Origin: Chara braunii
Lineage: Eukaryota; Streptophyta; Charophyceae; Charales; Characeae
Reading direction: 5' to 3'
NCBI GenBank assembly: GCA_003427395.1
Contig: BFEA01000166.1
Location: forward strand, 646,680 to 673,411
DNA: 26,732 nt
Part shown: positions 1 to 8,400 of the stretch, one piece after another
How the letters are laid out: each line of letters opens with the position of its first letter
Numbering within the stretch: the first letter of the stretch is position 1
Notes under the pieces: model-generated
Database searches by the model: none
Told to the model about the DNA's origin: nothing
Seen by the model: only the letters and a program-made list of their open reading frames with translations
Translations under genes and position numbers: made by a program

Positions 1-64
<64 letters not shown>
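1..64. repeat. (GA)n microsatellite at window start
   Basis: Thirty-two uninterrupted GA dinucleotides. The window also ends in the complementary (CT)n, so both edges are dinucleotide repeats, as expected if assembly contigs break there. Confidence 0.98.
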
Positions 65-67
<3 letters not shown>

Positions 68-122
68 GAAGTGACCGCCATGCACATAGCCATAGAGGTG
101 TGGTGAAAACACGCACCGTACT

Positions 123-345
123 GGTAGGGGCATACGGAAAATTTTCGTGCTGGCTCTCAACGGCTCTCCGGTAGGGGCATACTGCAAATTTGGAACGAGT
201 ATCGGTAGGGGCATAACAAAACTATTTCAGGCCCAGCCAACGCGGGGGTCTTATGGGAAATCTAATCGTGGTCAGAGGGGCACAACAGGGTAACTGGGTC
301 GTCGGAGGGGCGCGAAGCACAACAACGGAAATTACAGGGGTGCCA
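123..345 (+). repeat. Six irregular G-rich short repeats (GGTAGGGGCATA-like)
   Basis: The motif GGTAGGGGCATA occurs at 123, 170 and 204. Related AGAGGGGCACA, GGAGGGGCGCG and ACAGGGGTGCC versions follow at about 273, 303 and 333, the last three on a 30-bp period. No gene is visible in 65-400. This looks like a degenerate minisatellite. Confidence 0.6.
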
Positions 346-399
346 GACAAATATTCCCCTTTTCCACTTCTTTTTTTTCCCTTTTTTTCCCGAGTAGAT

Positions 400-438
400 G
401 GAACGCACAGCATTTGCTCATGGCCCTGCGCAAGGATG
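400..438 (+). pseudogene. Possible U6 snRNA fragment
   Basis: Bases 419-438 read CATGGCCCTGCGCAAGGATG, which matches the central U6 sequence with one C missing. A GGAACG plus ACAG-like stretch just upstream could be the decayed 5' part. The match stops at 438, where MITE A sequence begins. The match is short, so chance or a shared repeat is possible. Confidence 0.4.
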
Positions 439-530
439 GTCCTCGCTCCACTACTCTCGACATGCAAAAAGACAAAAATCATGGCCGTGTATCTTTCCAT
501 GTTCTAGCGGAAGATTCCTCGGCCATGGCG
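437..530 (+). mobile_element. MITE A copy, 3' part missing or diverged
   Basis: It starts with a terminal sequence close to GGCCTCGCTCCACTACTC. It then has the family interior: an AAAGACAAAAATCATGGCC block and a block around TATCTTTCCATGTTCTAGCG. The same order of blocks occurs at 620, 6674 (reverse) and 21702. No closing inverted terminus is seen. Confidence 0.65.
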
Positions 531-545
531 CTTGCGTCTTTTTTT

Positions 546-601
546 GGCCCTCGCTCCACTACTCGCTTTCCACATGTCAAGAGTAGCTGTAGCTGCGCCT
601 C
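546..601. mobile_element. Very short MITE A derivative (56 bp)
   Basis: It opens with GGCCCTCGCTCCACTACTCG and closes with GAGTAGCTGTAGCTGCGCCTC-like sequence, a degraded inverted copy of the opening. Only about 16 bp lie between, as in an internally deleted element. Confidence 0.5.
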
Positions 602-619
602 CCCCATACACCACACATG

Positions 620-741
620 CGGCCTCGCTGCACGACTCTTGAAATGCACAAAAGACAAAAATCATGGCCGTGTATCTGTCCATATTCTAGCGGAAGATCC
701 ACTCTCGTTTTGAACATTTCCAGAGTAGAGCAGCGAGCCCC
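620..741 (+). mobile_element. MITE A, full-length copy (about 122 bp)
   Basis: Both terminal inverted repeats are present: GGCCTCGCTGCACGACTC at the left and GAGTAGAGCAGCGAGCCC at the right. The interior holds the conserved ACAAAAGACAAAAATCATGG and TCCATATTCTAGCGGAAGAT blocks. It has no coding capacity, so it would be non-autonomous. No clear target-site duplication is visible. Confidence 0.75.
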
Positions 742-757
742 ATTCATTTCGCCTTTT

Positions 758-832
758 GGCCTCGCTCCACTACTCTCGGATTGTGCAAAACGAGAGTGAA
801 TGTTCCTCTAGAACATGGAAAGATACACCACA
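758..832 (-). mobile_element. MITE A fragment, opposite orientation
   Basis: The GGCCTCGCTCCACTACTCTC terminus is followed by the interior in reverse order: a TGTGCAAAACGAGAGTGAATG-like block, then CTCTAGAACATGGAAAGATAC. This is the same arrangement as the element at 6674. The far terminus is missing. Confidence 0.6.
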
Positions 833-890
833 CTATTTTTGTTAGTAATTCCCTTCGTCGTTTAGAAAGCCGACGACAGTCACGCGAGCC

Positions 891-1623
891 TTGGCGCCAT
901 GCAGACTTTGGCGCCATCTGTCTGGGAACGAATTCGATCGGCGCCAAATGTCAATCCCTTCAACGTCCCATCTTCCCGCCAGAACTGCGAATTTCTCAGG
1001 CCTCGAGGGTTCCTAGGCTCACACAACGTGGCAGCCTCCTTTGGCCCGAGTCTTATTCGTTTGGCGGCAAGCTGACTCACCGGCCATCTCACCAAATATG
1101 AAAACGACAAACCCTATGGCCAATGTATCTTACTGCGTTATACGGGACAATACATAGCGCCTCGCCAGAGTACTCACGCAACGCAAAAATGGGCCTCGCC
1201 GCACCACTCATCCAATGTGCAAAATGAATATACACCACAGGCATGGAAAGGTACACTGTCTCCAATTGTTGTCCACCAGCCTTAAATGGTACACGTCTTT
1301 TATTTTTGTCGTTTTCCGCATTTGGTGATTGTTGCGCCGAGGCCCCATTTTTTGTCGACTGCATATGCTCACAGAAGCTGCCAAGATGCATCCGCTACTG
1401 CTTACAGTAGACGATGCATCTTTCCACCTTCGTCGTGATGCACTCGACAGTTCACTCGTTTTGGGAGTAGTGTGGCGAGCGCAATATGCCACCTTGCACA
1501 CGTGGCTGGTGACTACCATTAGCGCGTCGCGAGCCAACGTCCCACGCACGTGCTTACGCTTGGAGGCCGCCCCCTGCGGCTGAACGTTTTGGCGGCAACC
1601 TGGAAAACGAATATGGGCGGGAA
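891..1623. promoter_or_regulatory. Cluster of E2F-like sites (tentative)
   Basis: Exact matches to the plant E2F consensus TTTSSCGS occur at 907-914 (TTTGGCGC), 941-948 (reverse), 1060-1067 and 1588-1595 (TTTGGCGG). One-mismatch versions occur at about 890 (CTTGGCGC), 972 (CTTCCCGC) and 1615 (reverse). That is dense for about 730 bp, but no gene is recognisable beside it and two of the sites share flanking bases, so a repeat origin is possible. Confidence 0.25.
1191..1346 (-). mobile_element. MITE A, full-length copy (about 156 bp)
   Basis: Termini are GGGCCTCGCCGCACCACTC and, inverted, GTTGCGCCGAGGCCCC. Near the right end the reverse complement gives the family's AAAACGACAAAAATAAAAG block. 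A further partial terminus (GCGCCTCGCCAGAGTACTCA) lies just upstream at about 1158. Confidence 0.7.
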
Positions 1624-1663
1624 CTGGAAACAGAACGAAGCGTCCTTCGGCGGGATATCCGTT

Positions 1664-1805
1664 AAACCGCCAGTACACGGCCCCAGCCTTGCTGAAAAGA
1701 AACCGGGGCCCAGTACAAGGCCGAAGGTGAAAAGAAACCGCCAGTACACTGCCCCAGCCTTGCTGTACAGTACCTCTCAGACCCAGCAGAAGGTGAAGGA
1801 GTGGT
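1664..1805 (+). repeat. 71-bp tandem duplication
   Basis: AAACCGCCAGTACAC begins at 1664 and again at 1735, followed both times by GCCCCAGCCTTGCTG and later CAGAAGGTGAA-like sequence. There are two imperfect copies. Confidence 0.8.
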
Positions 1806-1943
1806 ATGGAACTTACAGGGATTGACACAGCGCGGGTTTAGGGAGGTACAGAGCTGGAGAGTGGACAGACTAACTGGTGCTCTACACTTTTTTTTTTATA
1901 AATAAACTGCGTCCATCTTCCATTACAAATTCCAAATCTGAGG

Positions 1944-2014
1944 CCGAAGTTGGGCCGAGCTCAGGGAGTAGGAGGGAACTAGGTTCCCCTCAGCCGAAGT
2001 TGGGCCGAGCTCAG
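1944..2014 (+). repeat. 21-bp direct repeat, 50 bp apart
   Basis: CCGAAGTTGGGCCGAGCTCA is identical at 1944 and 1994. It lies in sequence that leads into the retrotransposon tail ending near 2356. Confidence 0.85.
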
Positions 2015-2054
2015 ACCGTTGTAGGTCTGTGAATAGGGTAGGTTATGTGCGAAA

Positions 2055-2262
2055 GAGGTTGGGTTAAGTAGGTTTATTTGAGGAATGGAAGTTAAAAACC
2101 TTTGAAATGTTGTGTTCGCTGTTGTTGTTGAGAAGGGTCAATAGCCGTAGAGGTTAGGCTAAGTAGGCTCATTTGAGGTTGGAAAGTTAAATATCTTCGA
2201 AACGCTGTGTTCGCTGGTAAGTCTAGGAGCAAGAATGTTGCTGAGAAGTGTCAATAGTAGGA
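2055..2262 (+). repeat. About 95-bp diverged tandem duplication
   Basis: GAGGTTGGGTTAAGTAGG at 2055 and GAGGTTAGGCTAAGTAGG at 2150 start two copies. Both contain TGTGTTCGCTG and end in TGAGAAGGGTCAATAG-like sequence. The second copy carries a small insertion. Confidence 0.75.
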
Positions 2263-2294
2263 TGAACAGGTGAAGGATTTCCAGCCTCAGGGCG

Positions 2295-2374
2295 TAAGCT
2301 AAACCGGCTGATGCTGCCGGGATAACTCCGGGTGGAATTGTGAGGTCCCCGGCCTCTCTCGGTGTATTGGAATG

Positions 2375-2404
<30 letters not shown>
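2295..2404 (+). mobile_element. Retrotransposon 3' tail (tail family 1, 'L1') with A30
   Basis: TAAGCTAAACCGGCTGATGC through GGTCCCCGGCCTC is the same 3' tail that ends the coding LINE at 4075-4139. After 18 bp of spacer it runs into a pure A30 tract (2375-2404), as expected of a target-primed reverse-transcription product. How far the element extends upstream is not clear; no coding sequence is recognisable between 1850 and 2290, so it may be a 3' UTR or a SINE sharing the LINE tail. Confidence 0.75.
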
Positions 2405-2405
<1 letters not shown>

Positions 2406-2408
<3 letters not shown>

Positions 2409-2468
2409 AGGCCGGGGTCCTCACAATTCAACCCGGAGTATCTGGCAGCATCAGCCAGCTTAGCTTAC
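2406..2468 (-). mobile_element. Retrotransposon 3' tail, reverse strand ('L2')
   Basis: This is the near-perfect inverse of the tail at 2295-2356: GAGGCCGGGGTCCTCACAAT through GCTGGCTGATGCTGCC read on the reverse strand. It abuts the A30 of the plus-strand copy and has no poly(T) of its own. The body would extend to higher coordinates; no coding sequence was recognised in 2470-2790. Confidence 0.75.
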
Positions 2469-2818
2469 AGGCAACTGCCTGAGAGATTCAACCTGGTGCT
2501 CTACAATATTGAGGAGAAGAAGTGGTTAGACAGTGGAGGAACCGGGCACAGATCAGAGTAGTTGAAGACAATGACCAGCAAGGAGTGATCCGGAAAGCGA
2601 AGTGGGTGGGACAGATTCCTCAAAACGGCTGTGCATTGATCCTAAAGCTTGGAGGTGGACCGGAGGTAAACACTGGACCTAGCCAATTATACGGTAGCAG
2701 AGTCCTACAAACGAGCAGCTAGCAAGTCATAATTCTCAGATTGTTCTTAGCGGAAGCCAGGTAATGGCCCTGGTATCTCAAATCATTTCTCGAATCTTTT
2801 GTACAATTCTATATGGGA

Positions 2819-2909
2819 CGCTGGGCCTGGTTCCCAGCACGTGTTGCTCCCCACGAATAGATTGGAGCTCTTTGTCCCCCCCCCCCAAAAAAAAAAAAAA
2901 AAAAAAAGA
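2819..2909 (+). mobile_element. Retrotransposon 3' tail (tail family 2) with C-run and poly(A)
   Basis: CGCTGGGCCTGGTTCCCAGC followed by TGCTCCCCACGAATAGATTGG matches a second copy at about 19803. Here the tail ends in about 11 C and then about 21 A. The coding remnant of the next LINE starts immediately after, so that LINE was truncated at or inserted beside this poly(A). Confidence 0.65.
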
Positions 2910-2910
2910 T

Positions 2911-4222
2911 CCCCGGTAAACACAGCAATCACCAGATTGGGGTCGGTCCTTTTGGAAGATCTCCGGGAAAGAGCTGACGATTGTAAGAAGCTGTGGAGCA
3001 TCTGGATGGAACTACCTGACGTTAAGCAGACTAGCCTACTCTGGATGCTATCACTGCTGGTTAACCTCACTGGGCAGTCTGGCTAAACAGCGGTGGGGTA
3101 GCAGTCCCTATGGGTTGTACTAGATGTACATGGCCATTTGAGTCCACCAAGCACCTTTGGTGGAACTGGCCAGCCTCAAAGAGAATCTGGAGATGGTGGG
3201 CTCATCACTGGACGCAGTTGGGGGGTCAAGGTGTAGAATGGGAAGAGAGAGGGGTTCTGTTAGGGTGTGTTAAGGAGGAGGACACAGGCAAGAGAGGTTG
3301 GCCGTACGTGGCACATGTAGTTCGTGCAGCAATATGCTCAGTTATCTGGGCTGACAGAAACAGATCCAGGTTTGAAGGCAGACCCTACGCAGACACAGAG
3401 ACTAAGTCGGGTGTCAAACGTGCTCTGCGTCAGGCAGTCTGGGCTGACTGGCGGAGAAAGGCCAAGTGTGGCAAAGCACCAAGGCGTATGCTATGGTGGT
3501 TTCTTAAAACCTGGACGATTGGCCACCGCCTAGCCGGAGTTCACGGAACAAGAGGATTGGTGATATCGAAGTGGTTGTGCAAGTGGACCGTTCTGGGTTT
3601 TAGAGAAGGATATCAGAGCTCTTTTGCAGGGCAGTCATACCCTGGTAGGATAGTTCCTTTTCTGGTTTGTTTGGTTTTATTGGCCTGGTGCTTTCTTGTT
3701 TAGGTATCTACCAGGACACTCGGTTGCTCCAGGTCGCGGTAGACCATTAGAGGGGAGGTGGGAGGAGAGTGTCAAAAGTTTCTGGAACTGCGGAGTTCCA
3801 ACCGGTCGTAGTTAGGCCGGTGTAAGGCCATTTGTAGGCCGGCATAATTAGTATAGGAATTAGTAGTTGTTCTGGCAAGTAGCCTAGAAGGCAAGAAGGG
3901 GATGTTGTTATGTGAATGTTTTAGACATAGGAGGGAAGACTCTGTTATAAGTGGCATGTAGTTGAGGTTGGAAACAACTCTGGTATAATTGACTGTCTGT
4001 GATTTGGTCCATGGTTCGGCCTAGACCCTTCTCTAGGTAGTTTACGCATTGTGGTTTGTGCAGCTGTTGAGCACTTAAGCTAAACTGGCTGATGCTGCCG
4101 GGATAACTTCTTGGGTTGAACTGTGAGGTCCCCGGCCTCTTTACTTGTTTTATGTATCATAATAATAATTGCATTAAAAAAAGGGGGAAAAAAAAAGAAA
4201 AAAAGAAGAAAAAGAAAAAGAA
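2911..4222 (+). mobile_element. LINE 'L3', 5'-truncated, plus strand
   Basis: The order is coding remnant of the LINE C-terminus (about 2930-3703), then a non-coding 3' region, then the tail family 1 sequence (4075-4139), a TAATAATAATTGCATTAAAA stretch and an impure A-rich tail of A, G and AAG runs to about 4222. The tail stops at a U6 snRNA fragment (4223). Most of the element (endonuclease and reverse transcriptase) is missing. Confidence 0.75.
2930..3703 (+). pseudogene. LINE C-terminal zf-RVT-like domain, frameshifted
   Basis: This is the C-terminal end of a plant-type LINE ORF2. One frame (to 3086) contains KKLWSIWMELPDVKQTSLLW. A frameshift near 3086 is followed by an open stretch from about 3110 to 3703 with CTRCTWPFESTKHLWWNW, the C-x2-C...H...W/C arrangement of the zinc-binding domain after the reverse transcriptase. 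Then come GWPYVAHVVRAAICSVIWAD and RALRQAVWADWRRK. The same blocks occur in the same order in the minus-strand LINE at 4616-5545 (NKLWAQL, CGRCNWIFETMHHLWW, VIWSDR, RADWSRK), so the two are relatives. The frame ends in a Leu/Val-rich stretch before the stop. It is not functional: truncated and frameshifted. Confidence 0.75.
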
Positions 4223-4258
4223 AGCATGACCCCTGCACAAGGATGACACGCATAAATC
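4223..4258 (+). pseudogene. U6 snRNA fragment (36 nt) between two LINE tails
   Basis: AGCATGACCCCTGCACAAGG plus the following GATGACACGCATAAATC match the middle-to-3' part of U6 with about three differences from the plant sequence as I remember it. The fragment starts exactly where the A-rich tail of the plus-strand LINE ends, and stops exactly where the T-run (poly(A) of the minus-strand LINE) begins. The U6 5' part and the 3' GAGAAATGGTCC end are absent. Confidence 0.8.
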
Positions 4259-6500
4259 TTTTTTTTTTTTTCCTGGAAAAGATGTCCTTAGATTCCAAGA
4301 ATGTAACTTGAGGCCGGGGCACCTCACAATTCGACCCGGAGAAAAAGTGCTGGCAGCTTCAGCCAGTTTGACTTACAGGTTGGCACCTGCAGAAAGCCTG
4401 ATATTGACCAAAACTACTCCTGCGATCCACTCCGATCCGAGATACCCTGGTTCCTAAAAAACAAACCTGGCTTCATGCCTTTAAAATCCGAACAAACCAA
4501 GGATGACGAACTAAACCCCTATCCTACTGCCTATCTGCTACTACTTGACTTCCCTGGATAACCAGTCCGCCAGCTGCACTTCCCTATTACAGAAATACTG
4601 ACCAGCTGACTTGTTCTAGCCCAGGTGCTTCTGAACCATCTCAGACCTCCACTGCTGCCTGCGCCCCTTTCCCACTTTCCTACTCCAGTCTGCCCTGATT
4701 TCATTCCTGAGGATAGCTTTGAAGAGACTTTCAGCTTGAGTGTCAGACATGTGCTTTCCCTGAAAGCGTTGATCATTCCAATGAATCCTATCTGACCAGA
4801 TCACCCACATCATCACTGCTCGAGAGACTTGGGCGATGTAACCCCACCCTTTATCTCCTGACGTGTGTTCAAGCAGAGTTCTCAGCAACACCCATCCTTC
4901 ACCAGTCAGATCGGATCTGTTTGTGAGCTCAGACCACCGGCGGAACCACCAACGCCACCATCTAGCTGATTTTGGACAAGCCCACCAGAGATGGTGCATA
5001 GTTTCAAAAATCCAATTGCATCTCCCACACGCCTCTCTTACCGACATCCCCTTTCTTCTCAGCCATCTAGCCGACGGAACTGCTTGATGAGATTGTAGCC
5101 AGAGGAGCGATGCAAACTTTTGCGTTGGAATTTGAGCCAGCTGGGCCCAAAGTTTGTTGAGCTGTTTCTCCGTGGGTGGCGAGACGTGTGGAAGAGCTTT
5201 CCCCCATCGCCTGCTCGCCTCTTGAGCCACCATCTTGCCTTTCCTCCTGTTACCTCTCTTTAACGGCTTTGAAATATTGGCCAAGTCCCAGGTTGTCTCG
5301 TGATCCTGTTTCCAACCCCAGCCCGTTTGGTCAATCCTGAGATCTTCTGTAATCGTTCCCCCTGCAACAAGTTCAAAGTGGAAATCCTCAGAGGAAGCTG
5401 CACGTTGTGGACCAATTACTTTGCATTCCTTCAGACCCGAGACCCCAAGGCTGACTAGCACATCTTCCTGAACCAAGATCGGGAGGCATTTGTTCCTCCT
5501 CCTGAATCTGAGCAGATTGCACTTGCCTGGAGACTCTTCAAGCAACCCTTCAGCCAGAAGAAACGATCTTCTTCCTCCGGGTTTTTAAACCACGTGCCAG
5601 CCTTGGGGATAATCTCTGAGGACAAGAGCGCCTTCCACTGAACAGGCACCGCCTCAATGAGTTTCCCCAACCTCTCCTCCTGCTACTGCAGTTGGCCCAG
5701 TTTCTCTTTCAGCATTGTTGGTGAGATCCACTGTCCTTGTGTTTCCTCCCATAAATCACCGATCTTGGAAACACCCTTCTTGATCCACTTCATCCCATAG
5801 GAGCCTGGCTTGGTATTACTAGCAGAAAACAAGTTGCCATCTGCTGGCCGGATCGCTGGGTTTTCAAACAGATGTTGGCGTAGGACTTCAGATTTCGTGG
5901 TCGGCTCAGCTTGTTGGTTGGGCTTGCATTTCTGCCAGCCGGACAATATCTCTCTGAGACTCCAAAACTGCGATTGCAATCTTTTGCTCAGGAAAGATTG
6001 CAACATAACTGCTACCCAGACGTCAGAAGATCGGTTCAGGCCCCATTGGTCACACGGAATCTCCTCTGCTAGGAAAGGCCAATCAGAGTCCTGGTCCGAA
6101 GAGGCAACCTTCACAAGCCATTTAGCCAGTAGCAGAAGGTTCTGTAGGAGTCTGGGTCCACGAGGGCAAGGCCACCTTCCTCTTTCGGTACGCACAAGGT
6201 CTCCCAGGCCACCTTACTGATATACCCTTCACTCTCAGGTGGCCCTGGTTTCCGAATAATTCTTCGGGCTGCAGATTTGACTCCCTTTAATAACCCTTTA
6301 TCTAACTCCCTCATCCTTGCCACATACCACATGATGGAGAGGGCGGACACTGTCACCGCTAGGACTCTGCCTACTAGTGACAGGTGTTTCGCCTTTCCCC
6401 ACTTCCTGATTCTTCCAGACACCTTTTCCATCAGGATCCCACACTGAGAGGCTGAGCAGTCCTCTAGCACATAAATCGAGAACTGGTCCTCCCCCCCCCC
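4259..6500 (-). mobile_element. LINE 'L4', 5'-truncated, minus strand
   Basis: Read on the minus strand, the element starts near 6500 within the late reverse transcriptase region, runs through the C-terminal domain to a stop at 4616, then has a 3' UTR, the tail family 1 sequence (4376-4310), about 38 bp of spacer and a poly(A) seen as T at 4259-4271. The 5' end lies against a C/G homopolymer at about 6491-6509. It is the most complete LINE in the window but still lacks the endonuclease and the catalytic half of the reverse transcriptase. Confidence 0.8.
4616..6500 (-). pseudogene. LINE ORF2 C-terminal half (late RT to zf-RVT), several frames
   Basis: From 5' to 3' on the minus strand: ILMEKVSGRIRKWGKAKHLS and LVGRVLAVTVSALSIMWYVA, then VAWETLCVPKEEGGLALVD, which is the conserved region after the RT catalytic core in plant-type LINEs (KxLSxxGR, W..L..PK..GGL). 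Next is a linker with NTKPGSYGMKWIKKGVSKIG. The last frame (5545-4616) holds NKLWAQLAQIPTQKFASLLW and CGRCNWIFETMHHLWWACPK, the Cys/His zinc-binding block, followed by WVIWSDRIHW and RADWSRKV. The coding sequence is spread over several frames with breaks near 6150, 5680 and 5500, so it is a pseudogene. It would have encoded the reverse transcriptase that copies LINE RNA at nicked target DNA. Confidence 0.8.
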
Positions 6501-6522
6501 CCCCCCCCCACAAAAAAAAAGC
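6487..6522. repeat. C-run followed by A-run at the LINE 5' junction
   Basis: A tract of about 19 C is followed by ACAAAAAAAAA. On the LINE strand this is T9 then a G-run directly upstream of the truncated ORF. A similar C-then-A junction occurs at 2878-2909. Confidence 0.8.
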
Positions 6523-6673
6523 AGAATGAAGCGCCCGCATTTCGCCGTGAACACCTCAGTGCTCGTTCTTTTTTCCGTTTCTTTGCTTTTTCCCGCGCGG
6601 TTGCGATGTTGCGCTTGGAAGGATGAAATACGATAACGGTCGTTGATCATCGTAACCAGCGGTCAGAAATGGA

Positions 6674-6795
6674 GGGAGACCTTGCACTACTCTCCAAATA
6701 TGCAAAATGAACATGGATACTCCCCTAGAACATGGAGAGATACATGGCCATTGCTTTTGTCTTTTGTGCATGTGGAGAGTAGTGCAGCGAGGCCC
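6674..6795 (-). mobile_element. MITE A, full-length copy (about 122 bp)
   Basis: The right terminus is GAGTAGTGCAGCGAGGCCC and the left is a decayed GACCTTGCACTACTCTCC. On the minus strand the interior reads ACATGCACAAAAGACAAAAG, ATGTATCTCTCCATGTTCTA, then TTCATTTTGCATATTTGG. It serves as the reference copy here for defining the family. Confidence 0.8.
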
Positions 6796-7576
6796 GTTGC
6801 CTCGGGGACTGTCCCACTGGCTGGGTTTTCGTCTTCCTTGCGAGTATTTTCCCAGGTGGCCGCAGTGCGGCCATGAGCCGTTCAGAGCGGATGCATGCTC
6901 GAAACCATGGCTAAACCCCCGCTAGGGCCTAGCTGCTACACTCATCCCAGTGGCCAAGTCCCACTTACAGCTCACTCCAGCGCTTCTTCCCCATCATGCT
7001 TGAGAGATCCCGAGAGGGCGGCATTGATTACTTCCTTGTGGAAGGATGTACCCCCCCAGGGCCCCCCTCACCCCTGCCTCAGTTATCGTGTGAAGCTAAT
7101 TGTTTGAATCTGTCATGACCCACCTGCAAGTGCAGTCCGTACTACTCAGCCAAACCCTTCTCCCTCCGAGCTTACACCTTAGCCAGCCCCAGTCCGCCTT
7201 TGCTGGATTCCATTGTCCCTCTAGTTGGAGGCGAGGCTCACTCCACCAGGTGGCCTCTTCCCTGGAGCTTGTAGTCTGCTCATCTCTTGCTCGTGAATAC
7301 CAGCCAGTGTATTAAAATTAATTAAATTCTTTTTTTGCTACGACTCTGCCAAATGCTGCATGAAAATTGGTTTTGCTTGAGAAAATTCCGCCGCTCTAAT
7401 GAGAGGGATTTGGTGCAAATGGCGAAAAGCGCTTAAGGGATTGCATCACCCTCAGGGTTGTTCGACATGATGACTACCCTGTTCTGTCAGCTTGGTGAAA
7501 TGGTCGCTGTATTGGATGAAAGGGTGATGCTGTCTCTGGTGTTGCCTTTCTCTTTTTCTTCTTTTCTTTCTTTTGT
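6796..7576. other. No recognisable gene
   Basis: Mixed-composition sequence with only short open frames. One perfect 10-bp inverted repeat (GCATCACCCT at 7443 and AGGGTGATGC at 7521) has a 68-bp spacer. Nothing else is supportable. Confidence 0.5.
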
Positions 7577-7653
7577 GGACCATTTCTCAATTTATGTGTG
7601 TCATTGTTGAACCCGCAGGGGCCATGATAATCTTCTTTGTATCATTCCAATTT
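7577..7653 (-). pseudogene. U6 snRNA pseudogene
   Basis: The minus strand reads AAATTGGAATGATACAAAGA, AGATTATCATGGCCCCTGCG, a 3-nt-longer variable stretch, then GACACACATAAATTGAGAAA and TGGTCC. This follows U6 from the AAATTGGAACGATACAGAGA block to the GAGAAATGGTCC end typical of plants. The splicing-critical ACAGAGA box is ACAAAGA and the AGCA block is TCA-like. No TATA/USE promoter pair is visible upstream and there is no T-run terminator, so it is a dead copy. A poorer match may extend to about 7690. Confidence 0.8.
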
Positions 7654-7743
7654 GGTCTTCGGTGTTCCTATTTTGTCTAGCACAGGTATTTGCACTCTGG
7701 TGGTACTATTTTGTCCGTAATTGTTGATATCAGTGCACAAGGG

Positions 7744-7771
7744 AAAAAAAAAAAAAAAAAAAAAAAAAAAA
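7744..7771 (+). repeat. Poly(A) tract (A28)
   Basis: A pure A28. It probably marks the 3' end of a plus-strand retroinsertion, but no element body is recognisable upstream and no flanking duplication was seen. Confidence 0.9.
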
Positions 7772-8400
7772 GGAACTGCTGTTAAAAACTCCTGTTCTAT
7801 GGGCGATGCACGTCTATGGGCATTATGTTTTTATTAATTTTTCACACACGAGCAGGAACACACTCATATTATTTACTATCATTTCTCTTCTTCTTCCAAG
7901 TGTTCTCCTCCCGTCCCTTTGGCCCTTTCTCGGTGTTTCTAAGTGCCTAAGTTGAATACCTTTAAGATATGCGAAATACCACAAGGGGATGCTCATATCA
8001 CCTCCCCTGAAACCCGCCACAGATATGAAAATTGAAAAGATGTAACAACGCGCAAAATAGCAGACTGAGAAAACTGCTGATTTCTGAGTTTTGCCAGTGG
8101 AACTTGAGAGATGGTTAACGGGGGGCCAAATATTCGCCGTTTTCGCCGGCAATTTCGGTGCGAAATTCATCGAAAATGTCAAAAACGAACGATATGGGCC
8201 CATAGTGCAAACATCAAAGAAAGAAAGACGTTATTCTTCTCTCAGGGGATGTTCCTTGAATGTATCAAATGTTAATAGGTGTTCTACTTGAAGCCTGGGG
8301 TAGACTCTATTTGGGATTGGTGGGATAGGAAGGGGGTGATCGGGGATAGGAAATTTTAGATAGGTGCTAATTGTGGGATGAATGCTAGACGTGGAAGGGG
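7772..8400. other. No recognisable gene
   Basis: Only short, unremarkable open frames on both strands; no repeat of note. The minus-strand LINE remnant begins somewhere beyond this stretch, but its 3' end has no visible poly(T) here. Confidence 0.4.

Noticed and set aside
2295-2468. A single DNA transposon with long terminal inverted repeats
   Set aside because: The same tail ends a coding LINE at 4075-4139 and 4310-4376 with poly(A) beyond it, so two convergent retrotransposon ends explain it better.
3110-3703. A tryptophan-rich host protein with a C-terminal membrane segment
   Set aside because: The Cys/His/Trp blocks match the minus-strand LINE C-terminus, and the frame continues from an upstream LINE frame after a frameshift.
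6680-6740. Target-site duplication around the MITE A at 6674-6795
   Set aside because: Flanks AATGGA and GTTGCC do not match; the left end is too decayed to place.
7460-7560. C/D-box snoRNA suggested by ATGATGA at about 7468
   Set aside because: No CTGA D box at a sensible distance and no terminal stem.
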